A stretch of DNA of 64,000 nt from Acidovorax sp. Root219 (lineage in GTDB: Bacteria > Pseudomonadota > Gammaproteobacteria > Burkholderiales > Burkholderiaceae_C), in contig NZ_LMIJ01000011.1 of NCBI RefSeq assembly GCF_001428665.1, positions 801,752-865,751 on the forward strand, read 5' to 3'. Both the position numbers and the translations under genes were made by a program. The notes under the pieces were generated by a model. It was not told the DNA's origin. It worked only from the letters and a program-made list of their open reading frames with translations, and searched no databases. This document shows positions 25,801 through 33,439 of the stretch, one piece after another. Within the stretch, counting starts at the first letter, position 1. Each line of letters starts with the position of its first letter.

Positions 25801-26467
25801 CGGCATTCCGGTCGAAGACCGCTTGGTGGAGGCCGGTGGCCGCCATCGGCGCACGGTGGCGCAGCTGGGCATGGAGGTCGACGAACGCACCTTCGTGAGC
25901 CTGCGCGCCGACCACCTGCGCGTGCGCAACCCCGGCGTGATCGGGGTGGACCTGCGCACGCCCAGCATGCCTTTCCTGGAGGAGATGCGCAACGCGCAAA
26001 TGATCAACCTGTCGACCACCGATGTGCTCGAAGGCACCCCGGGATTCGAGGAGGGCAGCCTGCAGGCCCTGGGCGCGGGCGTGAACCGCATGTTCAGCCG
26101 CCAGTGGTCGGGCTATGCCAAGTACCTGTTCCAGCACAGCCGCAGCCAGTACCTGGACAGCACCAGCAACAGCCTGGTGCGCGACCTGCGCATCCCCTAC
26201 ATACCGCGCCACTCGGCGGTGATCGGGGCTACCTGGGCCAGCGCGCAGCGTGTGTACCTGAGCGCCCGGGCGGTCTACCGGTCCGAGCGCTTCGAGGACA
26301 AGCAGAACCTCACGCGCCGCCCGCCGGGCTGGAACCTGGACATCGCGGGCTACTGGGAAACGCAGGACAAGCACTGGGTGGTGGGCGCGGGGGTGCTGAA
26401 CCTGTTCGGAGACCGTTCCGACCGCCAGTCCGTGCGGTACGTGATCGATGCGCGCTACCGTTTCTAG
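22850..26467 (+). CDS. FecR-domain, TPR and outer-membrane barrel fusion protein
   Basis: 1205 aa with a signal peptide (cleavage after 'WPPSHAA'). Residues about 60-175 form a FecR-type domain ('LAPGDFVRTRD', 'TPAATAAIRGTDWDIEV'). About 215-590 are TPR-like helical repeats ('GLGSAHVEREETGPARKALG', 'GQGLMHLKQGRPQAALGDFL'). About 600-1205 consist of alternating beta strands ending 'VRYVIDARYRF' with the terminal Phe typical of outer-membrane beta-barrels. A role in surface binding, export or sensing is inferred. Its last 20 bp overlap the CHASE2-cyclase gene, implying a joint function. Confidence 0.75.
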   Translation: MRHPSMQLSALTMFLALAWPPSHAAVPPGAAAEIVGLQGPGDQRAAATPDWKPARQAQALAPGDFVRTRDAARMALLFADDTQLRLHQNTVLQVKAVATPAQPMTTLMLSAGRAWTQTRRADGSRLTLETPAATAAIRGTDWDIEVAGDGRTLITVLSGTVEFGNAQGQVSVAANEAAYADVGQAPVKMVLSQPRDRIQWVNALRADPLPSLAAQGHTDGGMPAALDPVRRALAARDAAAAAAALAQVRSQVPAVWAAAMESAVALQAGDLQTARARLAQQVDGAGQPPVLAAWLMQSDLQLLDGDGPAAVNTLRTALTQHWPAHPALVAQLARVQLLTDRVEEAQATLAETSDASDGGLALVRAELARRQGNGPAAIAAYTEATARMPGDARVWQGLGSAHVEREETGPARKALGQALALDAQTPGAQGERGTLETFVNQFTEAGQAFEVALRDNPADYVALTGQGLMHLKQGRPQAALGDFLRAGVMEPRYARAKVWTAVAYYQLGRTPDALATLRQASALDDKDPLPYLLLAQIQTDLFQPGDAVESARAAVQRMPYLKSLNQVANDQKGSANLGASLAFFGMEDWALELAQKSFSPYWGGSHLFLADRYRGEFNKNSALFQGFLTDPMAFGASQLHSSLLQRPGSHGALGMMLDREFYRMRAPSLTLNGMDNSQVPVSWFFKAQNARSKRFPIDVGVFNVPAFHDSTGGADVGADVLTLGLGMQPTERLNLFVYANQFDVSLQGRNRLDLWGDGSDVLQTTGSNRVRLGMAGLSYRWSPVQQTWLKLGRSTEHTRSENYPTLFLFQPLAALMGLKASPDKAFTDLQLRHTVDPQPGQRLSVTLEHVAEKQSSEVSGYGPLIRRDSAVAPDIMVFAGVNEIDRRYTGLTLAGSQQFTPDLLLDGALGLQQIRHRVRGGNAVGLLVRDVSESSQARRADTQRVATPRVGLVFTPAVGSTLRMAYQDWLRPLSASTLTSVETAGIPVEDRLVEAGGRHRRTVAQLGMEVDERTFVSLRADHLRVRNPGVIGVDLRTPSMPFLEEMRNAQMINLSTTDVLEGTPGFEEGSLQALGAGVNRMFSRQWSGYAKYLFQHSRSQYLDSTSNSLVRDLRIPYIPRHSAVIGATWASAQRVYLSARAVYRSERFEDKQNLTRRPPGWNLDIAGYWETQDKHWVVGAGVLNLFGDRSDRQSVRYVIDARYRF

Positions 26468-28427
26468 GAGTGCATGGCGCGAAGCGGTCCTGGCGCTCGC
26501 CGCCAGCGCGCTGGTGCTGCTGCTCGCCTGGGCTGCCACGTTCACCCGGCCCTGGCATGCGCTGGAGTTCAAGACCTTCGACGTGCTCACAGCGCTTTCG
26601 GCGCCCCAGCGGGGCGCCTATCCCGTGGTGATCCTCGCGATCGATGAGCCCACCTTCCAGGAGCTGCAGCAGCACTGGCCCTTTCCACGCAGCCTGCATG
26701 CGCGCCTGATCGAGCGTGTGCATGCGGACGGGGCTGCCGCGATCGGCATGGACGTGGTGTTTGCCGACCCGACCAGCGAAGAGGAGGACGCGGCGCTGGA
26801 GCGCGCCGTGGCCGTTGCCGCGCCCGTGGCCCTGGCTTCGGCGCGGGAGAAGATCGACAGCGGCAATTCCACGCTGTGGACCGATGTGCCGCCACTGCAG
26901 CGGTTGCTGGCTGCGGGCGGCCGGGCGGGCAGCGCGCTGGTGCAGCCCGACGACGACTTCGTGGTGCGCCGCGCCTTCGGTGAGTCCGACAGCCTGGCCA
27001 TGCAGTTGGCGCGCCGGGTGGCGGGCGCTGGGGCCAACGACCTGCGGCCCGCCGAGTGGCTGGCCTACCGGGGCCCGCGCGGCACCTTTGACACGCGCTC
27101 GTACTACCAGGCGCTGGAGCCCGGGCTGCTGCCGCCTGGCTTTTTCAAGGGCAAGATCGTGCTGGTCGGGCGGTCCGCGCTAAGCGCATCGGAGCTTGAG
27201 AATGCGCGCGCGGACCTGTTCAATTCGCCCTTCGGTTCTGTCGGGGGCGATCGCCTTTTTCCCGGCGTGGAACTGCAGGCCACGCAGCTGGACAACCTGC
27301 TTGCGGGCGATGGCCTGCGCAGCGCACCTGGCCATTGGACGCCCGTGCTGGTGCTCCTGATGATCCCTCTGGTGGTATGGGCCGGTCGACGCCTGCACAC
27401 GGGCTGGGCGATCGTGCTGATGGCGGCCTTGGTGGTGGCCATGGGGCTCGCTTCGTGGCTGTTGTTCGCCTACGCACGGTTGTGGTGGCCGCCGTTGATG
27501 CCCATGGCTGCTGCCCTGGGGTTGACGAGCGCTACCGCGCTGGTCATTTACGCCACGGTGCGCCAAAGAGCCCAGCAGACCCGCGCCATGTTCGCCCAGT
27601 ACGTGCCGCCCGCCGTGGTGGCGCGCCTGGTGGCCGAGCCCGGGCTGATGCGCCTGGGCGGCGAGGTGCGCGAGGTGACCATCATGTTCACCGACCTGGC
27701 CAATTTCACGACCTTGTCCGAGCAGCTCAGCGCCGAGCAGACGGTGGAACTGCTCTCCGGCTACTTCGACGCCATGACGCCCATCATCCACGCCAGCGGC
27801 GGCACGGTGGACAAGTTCATAGGCGACGCCGTGATGGCCTTCTGGGGTGCGCCGCTCGACGATGCGCAGCATGCCGAGCATGCGGTGCACGCGGCCCTGG
27901 ACATGCAAAAGGCCATGGAGCCGCTGGTGGCCGGTCTGCGCGCGCGCGGCCTGCCGCCGCTGCAAATGCGCATCGGCTTGCACACCGGTCGGGTGGTGGT
28001 GGGCAACGTGGGCTCGCAGCAGCGCTTTTCGTACACGGTGATCGGCGATGCGGTGAACCTTGCGGCGCGCCTGGAGGGCGCGAACAAGGCCTTCGGCACG
28101 GGCATCCTGCTGTCGCAGGCCACGGCGCGGCAACTGCCGGCCACCCTGCCCGTGCGCGTGCTGGACGAGGTCATCGTCAAGGGCCGGGCCGAGTCGGTAC
28201 GCGTCTTCACGCTATGCGCGGACCGCGAGGTCTGCGCGCTGTCTGCCGCAGCCCTGGATGCCTTCCACGGGGGCGATGCGGCCACGGCTGCGGCTCTCCT
28301 CGACCAGTTGCTGCAACGCTGTCCCGGCGACCCAGCCGCCCTGCGCTTGCAGAACCGCGTGGCCGAGGCGGCGGCGCTGCCTTCGGGCATGCCCTGGCCC
28401 ACCGCCGTCGCGCTGGACAAGTTGTAA
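26448..28427 (+). CDS. CHASE2-domain class III adenylate/guanylate cyclase
   Basis: 659 aa. One N-terminal membrane helix, a periplasmic CHASE2 domain (about 35-290), three membrane helices (about 295-370) and a cytoplasmic class III cyclase domain (about 405-590). Catalytic residues look complete: metal Asp in 'IMFTDLANF' (about D416) and 'DKFIGDAVMAFWG' (about D460), the K/D pair that specifies ATP (K in DKFIGD, D in 'VIGDAVN'), and 'NLAARLE' transition-state Asn/Arg. It should make cAMP. The start overlaps the barrel gene by 20 bp with no separate Shine-Dalgarno, so translation is coupled. Confidence 0.88.
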   Translation: MRATVSRSAWREAVLALAASALVLLLAWAATFTRPWHALEFKTFDVLTALSAPQRGAYPVVILAIDEPTFQELQQHWPFPRSLHARLIERVHADGAAAIGMDVVFADPTSEEEDAALERAVAVAAPVALASAREKIDSGNSTLWTDVPPLQRLLAAGGRAGSALVQPDDDFVVRRAFGESDSLAMQLARRVAGAGANDLRPAEWLAYRGPRGTFDTRSYYQALEPGLLPPGFFKGKIVLVGRSALSASELENARADLFNSPFGSVGGDRLFPGVELQATQLDNLLAGDGLRSAPGHWTPVLVLLMIPLVVWAGRRLHTGWAIVLMAALVVAMGLASWLLFAYARLWWPPLMPMAAALGLTSATALVIYATVRQRAQQTRAMFAQYVPPAVVARLVAEPGLMRLGGEVREVTIMFTDLANFTTLSEQLSAEQTVELLSGYFDAMTPIIHASGGTVDKFIGDAVMAFWGAPLDDAQHAEHAVHAALDMQKAMEPLVAGLRARGLPPLQMRIGLHTGRVVVGNVGSQQRFSYTVIGDAVNLAARLEGANKAFGTGILLSQATARQLPATLPVRVLDEVIVKGRAESVRVFTLCADREVCALSAAALDAFHGGDAATAAALLDQLLQRCPGDPAALRLQNRVAEAAALPSGMPWPTAVALDKL

Positions 28428-28452
28428 GAACCTGTGTTTAACAGGTTCTTAC
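28424..28452 (+). terminator. Terminator-like hairpin after the cyclase gene
   Basis: GTAAGAACCTGT, loop GTTTA, ACAGGTTCTTAC: a perfect 12-bp stem that includes the stop codon. No T run follows, so it may be a processing or weak termination signal. Confidence 0.55.
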
Positions 28453-28552
28453 CCGGCCGATTCGCGCTGTGGCGCCTTTGGTGCCACCATGGGGCCATGG
28501 CTGCGGCCTGTCGCCGCCGCCTTTTTCTCGCAACCACCCCAAGGAGCCCCGC

Positions 28553-28903
28553 ATGCAAGTACAAGTCAACACCGACGACCACATCAACGGCAGCGAATCC
28601 CTGGCCCAATGGGTGACAGACGAAGCCAAGACCCGCCTGGCGCGCTTCCAGGACCATGTGACGCGGCTGGAGGTATTCCTGTCCGATGTCGATGCCGGCA
28701 AGTCCGGCGCCAAGGACAAGCGCTGCCGTATCGAGGCTCGCGTCACGGGCCGCCAACCCGTCACGGTGACGGACGAGGCCGACAAGATGGCCAACGCCTT
28801 CATCGGTGCCACCGACAAGCTGGCGCGCGCGCTCGACACCGATCTGGGACGGGCCAAGGACCGCCATGGCCGCGACACCATCCGCGCGGCCGAAGCTGAG
28901 TAG
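28553..28903 (+). CDS. HPF/RaiA family ribosome-associated protein
   Basis: 116 aa, the size of short hibernation-promoting factors. 'MQVQVNTDDHINGSESLAQWV', then 'HVTRLEVFLSDVDAGKSGAKD' (in parts HVTRLEVFLSDVD, GKSGAKD) and 'CRIEARVTGRQPVTVTDEAD', follow the S30AE/sigma-54 modulation fold. It may bind the small ribosomal subunit under stress. AAGGAG precedes ATG 28553. Single-gene unit; its stop is 3 bp from the convergent vanB stop. Basic residues normally lining the HPF surface are only partly visible, so function is inferred. Confidence 0.75.
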   Translation: MQVQVNTDDHINGSESLAQWVTDEAKTRLARFQDHVTRLEVFLSDVDAGKSGAKDKRCRIEARVTGRQPVTVTDEADKMANAFIGATDKLARALDTDLGRAKDRHGRDTIRAAEAE

Positions 28904-28906
28904 CTT

Positions 28907-29875
28907 CTAGAGATCCAGCACCAGCAGCTTGCCCTTGGCCCGCGAGCAGCAGGGCATGCACTGCTCGTTGCTGGCCCGCTCCTCCTCGGTGAGGTACATG
29001 TCGCGGTGGTCCACCTCGCCTTCGAGCACGCGCGTAAGGCAGGTGCCGCACACCCCCTGCTCGCACGAGGTCATGATGTCCACGCCCTGGGGGCGCAGCG
29101 CATCGACGATGGAGATACCGGCCGGTATGGTGTAAGTGCTGCCGGTGCTGGCGATGCGCACCTCGAACTCGCCATCGCCCGAGGTGTCCTGTGCCGGCGC
29201 ACCGAAGTATTCGAGGTGAATGCGGTCCGCCGGCCAGCCCAGGTTCTGGGCGGTGTTCACCACATGGTCGATGAAGCCGGCGGGGCCGCAGACGTACAGG
29301 CGCGCGTCCGGTGCGACGTCGGCCAGTACGGCCATGAGGTCGAGCTTCTGCTCGGGCCCGCCCTCGTCGGTGTGCACCTGCACGTGGGGCGCCATGGCGG
29401 ATGCGGCAATCTCCTGGGTGAACGCCGTGCGTGCCAATGAACGGGTGCAGTAGTGCAGCGTGAAGTCGGCGCCGGTGTTGGCCAGGCGCTCTGCCATGCA
29501 CAAGAGCGGTGTCACGCCGATGCCACCCGCCAGCAGCAGGGTGCGCTGCGCGGGGTGCAGCTCGAAATGGTTGCGCGGCGTGCTGATGGTGATCACGTCA
29601 CCTTCGTGCACGGCATCGTGCATGCCGGCAGAGCCACCGCGCGAGGCTGCGTCGCGCAGCACGGCGATGCGGTAGCGGTGCTGCTCGCCTGCGCTGTTGC
29701 ACAGCGAATACTGGCGTGTGAGGCCGCCGGGCACGTGCACGTCGATGTGCGAGCCGGCGCTGAAGGCCGGCAGCGGCGCACCATCGGTGCGGGCCAGTTC
29801 GAAGCTGGCGATGCCCTCGGCCTCGGCCTGCTTGCGCACCACGCGCACCTGCAGGGTTTCCTGCGCGGTCGTCAT
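28907..29875 (-). CDS. vanB: Vanillate O-demethylase reductase (PDR family)
   Basis: 322 aa. FMN-binding reductase domain ('RQYSLCNS'), an NAD-binding domain ('LLLAGGIGVTPLLCM') and a C-terminal plant-type 2Fe-2S domain with C271, C276, C279 in 'CEQGVCGTC' and a fourth Cys about 30 residues on. This is the phthalate dioxygenase reductase layout, passing electrons from NADH to the Rieske oxygenase. It overlaps vanA by 4 bp (ATGA). The assignment to vanillate rests on the partner gene and the protocatechuate pathway nearby; other aromatic O-demethylases remain possible. Confidence 0.85.
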   Translation of the reverse strand: MTTAQETLQVRVVRKQAEAEGIASFELARTDGAPLPAFSAGSHIDVHVPGGLTRQYSLCNSAGEQHRYRIAVLRDAASRGGSAGMHDAVHEGDVITISTPRNHFELHPAQRTLLLAGGIGVTPLLCMAERLANTGADFTLHYCTRSLARTAFTQEIAASAMAPHVQVHTDEGGPEQKLDLMAVLADVAPDARLYVCGPAGFIDHVVNTAQNLGWPADRIHLEYFGAPAQDTSGDGEFEVRIASTGSTYTIPAGISIVDALRPQGVDIMTSCEQGVCGTCLTRVLEGEVDHRDMYLTEEERASNEQCMPCCSRAKGKLLVLDL

Positions 29876-30903
29876 GCTGCCTGCTCCGCCGCCAGGGTGC
29901 GGTCGATCACCTTGCGCGATTGCACGCCGCCTGCGTCAATGTTGAGCATGAGCAGCTTGCGCTCGGGGTGGCGCAGCAGGTTCAGCTGCTGCAGCTCCAG
30001 CATTTCGCGGTCTTCGGAAAAGATCTTGCCCTGGCCTTCGCGGATCTGCGCGGTGAGGGCCGGATCGTCGGGTTTGAAGTGGCGCGCCATGCCCCAGAAG
30101 TAGTGGATCGAGGTCTCGGTCTCGGGCGTGATGAAGTCCACGACGATGCTCGACGCCTTCTTGTCCGCCGGGGCTTCGTAGCCGCCGTGGCCGGCGAGCG
30201 CCACGCCCACTTCGATCAGCACGTGGCTCGGTGGCGTGAAGTGGCAGATCTGCCAGCGGTCCACGGGCTGGTCGTCGGGCAGGCCGTTCATGCGCAGCGC
30301 CATCTGCCAGAACGGGGGCGCCTGGATACCTTCCATGAAACGGCTGGTGATGACCTCGTCGCCCTCGACGCGGGTCTTGCAAGGCGCCTCGTCGATCTCC
30401 TTCTGGCCGATGCTGTTGGAATGCACATAGGTCTCGTGCGTCAGGTCCATCAGGTTGTCGACCATCAGCCGGTAGTCGCAGGCAATGTGGTACAGCCCGC
30501 CGCCGTAGGCCCACTCGGGGCTCTCGGCCCATGCGAGGTGGTGGATCTTCGCCGGGTCGGCCTGCGCGGCATCGCCGGGCCAGACCCAGATGAAGCCGTA
30601 GCGCTCCACCACCGGAAAACTGCGCGTGCGCGGAAAGCCCTGCACGCGCTGGCCCGGCATCGAGACGGCCTTGCCATCGCAGCCCACGCGCAGCCCGTGG
30701 TAGCCGCACATCAATTGGCCATCGCAGACGGTGCCCAGCGACAGGGGCGCGCCGCGGTGGGGGCAGAAGTCGTCGAGCGCGGCGACCTGGTCGGGTGCCG
30801 GGCGGTAGAAGACCATCTTCTCGCCGCAGATGGTGCGGCCCAGGGGTTTGTCGGCAATCTCGTCGGGGGTGCAGGCGACGTACCAGGCATTCTTGGGGAA
30901 CAT
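29872..30903 (-). CDS. vanA: Vanillate O-demethylase oxygenase (Rieske)
   Basis: 343 aa, the VanA length. Rieske ligands C47/H49 ('CPHRG') and C66/H69 ('CGYHG'); mononuclear iron site D153, H156, H161 in 'NLMDLTHETYVH'. The enzyme oxidatively demethylates vanillate to protocatechuate and formaldehyde. It is first in the vanAB operon and divergent from the GntR regulator; three TGTATACA palindromes lie in the shared 262-bp promoter. Related enzymes act on isovanillate or similar methoxybenzoates, so substrate is probable rather than proven. Confidence 0.86.
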   Translation of the reverse strand: MFPKNAWYVACTPDEIADKPLGRTICGEKMVFYRPAPDQVAALDDFCPHRGAPLSLGTVCDGQLMCGYHGLRVGCDGKAVSMPGQRVQGFPRTRSFPVVERYGFIWVWPGDAAQADPAKIHHLAWAESPEWAYGGGLYHIACDYRLMVDNLMDLTHETYVHSNSIGQKEIDEAPCKTRVEGDEVITSRFMEGIQAPPFWQMALRMNGLPDDQPVDRWQICHFTPPSHVLIEVGVALAGHGGYEAPADKKASSIVVDFITPETETSIHYFWGMARHFKPDDPALTAQIREGQGKIFSEDREMLELQQLNLLRHPERKLLMLNIDAGGVQSRKVIDRTLAAEQAA

Positions 30904-30950
30904 GGTGCTTGTCTCTCTCCGTGGGGGAAGGATGTGTCGCGCCGCAGGCT

Positions 30951-30958
30951 TGTATACA
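30951..30958. promoter_or_regulatory. TGTATACA operator, site 1 (vanA side)
   Basis: Perfect 8-bp palindrome 48 bp upstream of vanA. On the reverse strand it extends to GCTGTATACAAGC, matching the extended form of the other four copies. TNGTATACNA-type palindromes are known for GntR/FCD regulators. Confidence 0.6.
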
Positions 30959-31013
30959 GCCAGCCTGCGAATCGCTGTATTCGTGGGTGGATTGTGCGAA
31001 AAAGCCCGATTTC

Positions 31014-31021
31014 TGTATACA
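31014..31021. promoter_or_regulatory. TGTATACA operator, site 2
   Basis: Second copy in the vanA/GntR intergenic region, in the context TTTCTGTATACATC, which is nearly identical to site 3. Confidence 0.6.
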
Positions 31022-31120
31022 TCAAAAAGCCATAAATCAGCTATCGCGCACTGGCATATCACGTAAGATGTTGTTTTGTATAGGCCGGCGTCGAAGTGCG
31101 ATGGAGGTTTGGCGGATTTC

Positions 31121-31128
31121 TGTATACA
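31121..31128. promoter_or_regulatory. TGTATACA operator, site 3 (regulator side)
   Basis: Third copy, 38 bp upstream of the GntR gene, in the context GATTTCTGTATACATT. This position suggests autoregulation of the GntR protein. Confidence 0.6.
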
Positions 31129-31165
31129 TTCAGCCTTACGCCAGAACTCCCGCTCCGCACCAACC

Positions 31166-31942
31166 ATGAACCATCCCGAACCCCAGGCCCTGGCCGCCCT
31201 TGGGGACGCTGCAGAAGCTGGCGCCTCGCAGTCGGTCAAGGCCCAGTTGCGGCTGCGCGAGATGATCCTGGCCGGCGAGCTGGCCGGTGGTGCGCGCATT
31301 GCCGAGTTGCCGCTGGTGGAGATGCTCGGGGTCTCGCGCACCCCCATCCGGGCCGCACTGATGCGGCTGGAGCAGGAAGGGCTGCTGCACCGCCTGCCCG
31401 GTGGCGGCTATGCCGTGCGAACCTTCTCGGAAACCGACGTGGCCGATGCCATCGAACTGCGCGGCACCATGGAGGGGCTGGCCGCGCGGCTGGCGGCCGA
31501 GCGCGGGGTGGCGGCGGACGTGATGGCCGAAACTGTGCAATGCCTGGACCAGATCGACACCGTGCTGGCGCCACGCTCGCTCGACGACGAAGGTTTTTCG
31601 GCCTATGTGGCGCTCAATGCGCGCTTTCACCATCTGCTCAGCCGCATGGTGGGCAGCGAGGTCATCGTGCGCGAACTCGACCGGGTCAAGGGCCTGCCGT
31701 TCGCCTCGCCCTCGGCCTTCGTGGTGGTGCAGACGCATTCGCCCGCTGCGCGCGACATGCTGGTGGTGGCGCAGGACCAGCACCGCCAGGTGCTGGACGC
31801 CATAGAGCGGCGCGAGGGCGCGCGGGCCGAGGCCATCATGCGCGAGCACTCGCGCATCACGCGGCGCAACCTGCTCGCAGCCGTGCAGGCATCACAGGGT
31901 CAGGGTTTGCCCGGGGTGCAGCTCATCAGGGAAAGCGCCTGA
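31166..31942 (+). CDS. vanR: GntR family (FCD) regulator, VanR-like
   Basis: 258 aa. N-terminal winged HTH ('RIAELPLVEMLGVSRTPIR') and a C-terminal FCD ligand-binding domain with metal-site candidates ('ALNARFHHLLSRM', 'DQHRQVLDAI'). It is divergent from vanAB, the position held by vanR repressors in many proteobacteria; vanillate would then be the inducer. Five TGTATACA sites at vanA, its own gene, the ABC transporter and the pmd operon suggest a wider regulon. ATG 31166 gives the normal N-terminus; no clear Shine-Dalgarno. Confidence 0.82.
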   Translation: MNHPEPQALAALGDAAEAGASQSVKAQLRLREMILAGELAGGARIAELPLVEMLGVSRTPIRAALMRLEQEGLLHRLPGGGYAVRTFSETDVADAIELRGTMEGLAARLAAERGVAADVMAETVQCLDQIDTVLAPRSLDDEGFSAYVALNARFHHLLSRMVGSEVIVRELDRVKGLPFASPSAFVVVQTHSPAARDMLVVAQDQHRQVLDAIERREGARAEAIMREHSRITRRNLLAAVQASQGQGLPGVQLIRESA

Positions 31943-32042
31943 CCTATAACTGTTGCAAGTTATCACAATCGGCGATATCTAAAAGTCCGAAATCCCGCTT
32001 GTGCATTGCCCTGCGCCGTACCAGACTCCGGCCAGCACACGC

Positions 32043-32050
32043 TGTATACA
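32043..32050. promoter_or_regulatory. TGTATACA operator, site 4 (ABC transporter)
   Basis: GCTGTATACAACG, 39 bp upstream of the ABC substrate-binding protein start codon and 100 bp after the GntR gene stop. This position would overlap the transporter promoter or the start of its transcript. Confidence 0.6.
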
Positions 32051-32089
32051 ACGACACTCACAACGACATTCAACAGGAGACAAAGCACC

Positions 32090-33274
32090 ATGCACAAACG
32101 CCACCTTCTGAGCGCCTCGGCCGCTGCCGCCCTGACCCTGGTCGGCGGCCTGGCGGCCCTGCCGGCCGCAGCCCAGGACAACGTCTTCAAGATCGGCCTG
32201 GTTCTGCCCATGACGGGGCAGCAGGCGACCACTGGCCGCCAGATCGAGGCCGCCGCGCGCCTGTACATGGCGCAGAACGGTGACACGGTCGGTGGCAAGA
32301 AGGTGCAGCTTATCGTCAAGGACGACACCAGCCTGCCGGACGTGACGCGCCGCCTGGCCCAGGAGCTGGTGGTGAACGACAAGGTCAACGTGCTTGCCGG
32401 CATGGGCATCACGCCTTCGGCCATGGCCACGGCGCCGCTGGCCACGCAGGCCAAGACCCCGCTGGTGGTGATGGCCGCGGCCACGTCCAGCATCACCGAG
32501 GCGTCGCCCTATGTGGTGCGCACCAGCTTCACCTTGCCCCAGGTGTCGGTGGCACTGGCCGATTGGGCGCCCAAGAATGGCATCAAGAAGGTTGTGACGC
32601 TGGTCAGCGACTATGGCCCGGGCATCGATGCCGAGAAATTCTTCAACCAGCGCCTGACATTCAATGGCGGCCAGGTGACCGAGGCGCTGCGCGTGCCGCT
32701 GCGCAACCCGGACTTCGCCCCTTTCCTGCAGAAGGTGCGCGACGCCAAGCCCGATGCGCTGTTCGTCTTCGTGCCCTCGGGCGCGGGCGCCGCGGTGATG
32801 AAGCAGTTCCTGGAGCGTGGCATGGACAAGGCCGGCATCAAGCTCATCGCCACCGGCGATGTGACCGATGACGACCAGCTCAACGACATGGGCGACGGCG
32901 CCCTGGGCGTGGTCACCTCGCACCACTATTCAGCCGCGCATCCCTCGCCGTTGAACAAGAAGTTCGTCGACGCCTTCGAGAAGGCCAACAAGGGCCTGCG
33001 CCCCAACTTCATGGCCGTGGGCGGCTACGACGGCATGCGCGTGATCTACGAAGCGCTCAAGACCACCAAGGGCGCGGGCGGTGGCGATGCGCTGCTGGCC
33101 GCCATGAAGGGCCAGGTCTTCGAGAGCCCGCGCGGCCCGGTGTTCATCGACGCGCAGACCCGCGACATCGTGCAGAACGTCTACCTGCGCAAGGTCGAGC
33201 GCGTCAACGGCCAGCTGTACAACGTGGAGTTCGACGTGATCAAGGACGTGAAAGATCCCGGCAAGACGAAATAG
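32090..33274 (+). CDS. ABC transporter substrate-binding protein (Liv type)
   Basis: 394 aa with signal peptide (cleavage after 'ALPAAAQ'). The type I periplasmic-binding fold starts 'FKIGLVLPMTGQQATTGRQI', typical of the branched-chain amino acid/aromatic acid binding family. Its position between a vanillate regulator and the pmd operon, plus an upstream TGTATACA site, suggests an aromatic acid such as vanillate or protocatechuate as ligand. CAGGAGA gives the ribosome-binding site. First gene of a five-gene transporter unit. Confidence 0.86.
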   Translation: MHKRHLLSASAAAALTLVGGLAALPAAAQDNVFKIGLVLPMTGQQATTGRQIEAAARLYMAQNGDTVGGKKVQLIVKDDTSLPDVTRRLAQELVVNDKVNVLAGMGITPSAMATAPLATQAKTPLVVMAAATSSITEASPYVVRTSFTLPQVSVALADWAPKNGIKKVVTLVSDYGPGIDAEKFFNQRLTFNGGQVTEALRVPLRNPDFAPFLQKVRDAKPDALFVFVPSGAGAAVMKQFLERGMDKAGIKLIATGDVTDDDQLNDMGDGALGVVTSHHYSAAHPSPLNKKFVDAFEKANKGLRPNFMAVGGYDGMRVIYEALKTTKGAGGGDALLAAMKGQVFESPRGPVFIDAQTRDIVQNVYLRKVERVNGQLYNVEFDVIKDVKDPGKTK

Positions 33275-33439
33275 GTAACCCCCTGAGTCGCTTCGCGCCA
33301 TCCCCCTACAGGGGGACGCCACCCCTGGCCTGGCGAAGCCAGTTCCACGGTGGCGCTGGCGTCGGGCACGCCAGTATCGAAGATGGGTGTTCCTCTGGCC
33401 GGTGGACGGCGCCGTGCTGTGTTCTATTGAAGTGATTGC
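33275..33439 (+). repeat. Intergenic palindromic repeat (Comamonadaceae REP-like)
   Basis: 165 bp between binding protein and first permease. It opens with CCCCCTGAGTCGCTTCGCG, followed by the hairpin TCCCCCT-AC-AGGGGGA (33301-33316) and a GC-rich tail with GGCGAAGCC. This combination resembles repeats dispersed between genes in Acidovorax-like genomes. It could stabilise or attenuate the upstream mRNA so that more binding protein than permease is made. Family assignment is from memory of such repeats, not a search. Confidence 0.4.

Noticed and set aside
22694..26590. Open frame of 1298 codons on the minus strand
   Set aside because: It is antisense to the FecR-barrel gene. Its His/Arg/Gly/Gln-rich, repeat-free translation is the typical shadow of a GC-rich gene, with no domain or Shine-Dalgarno.
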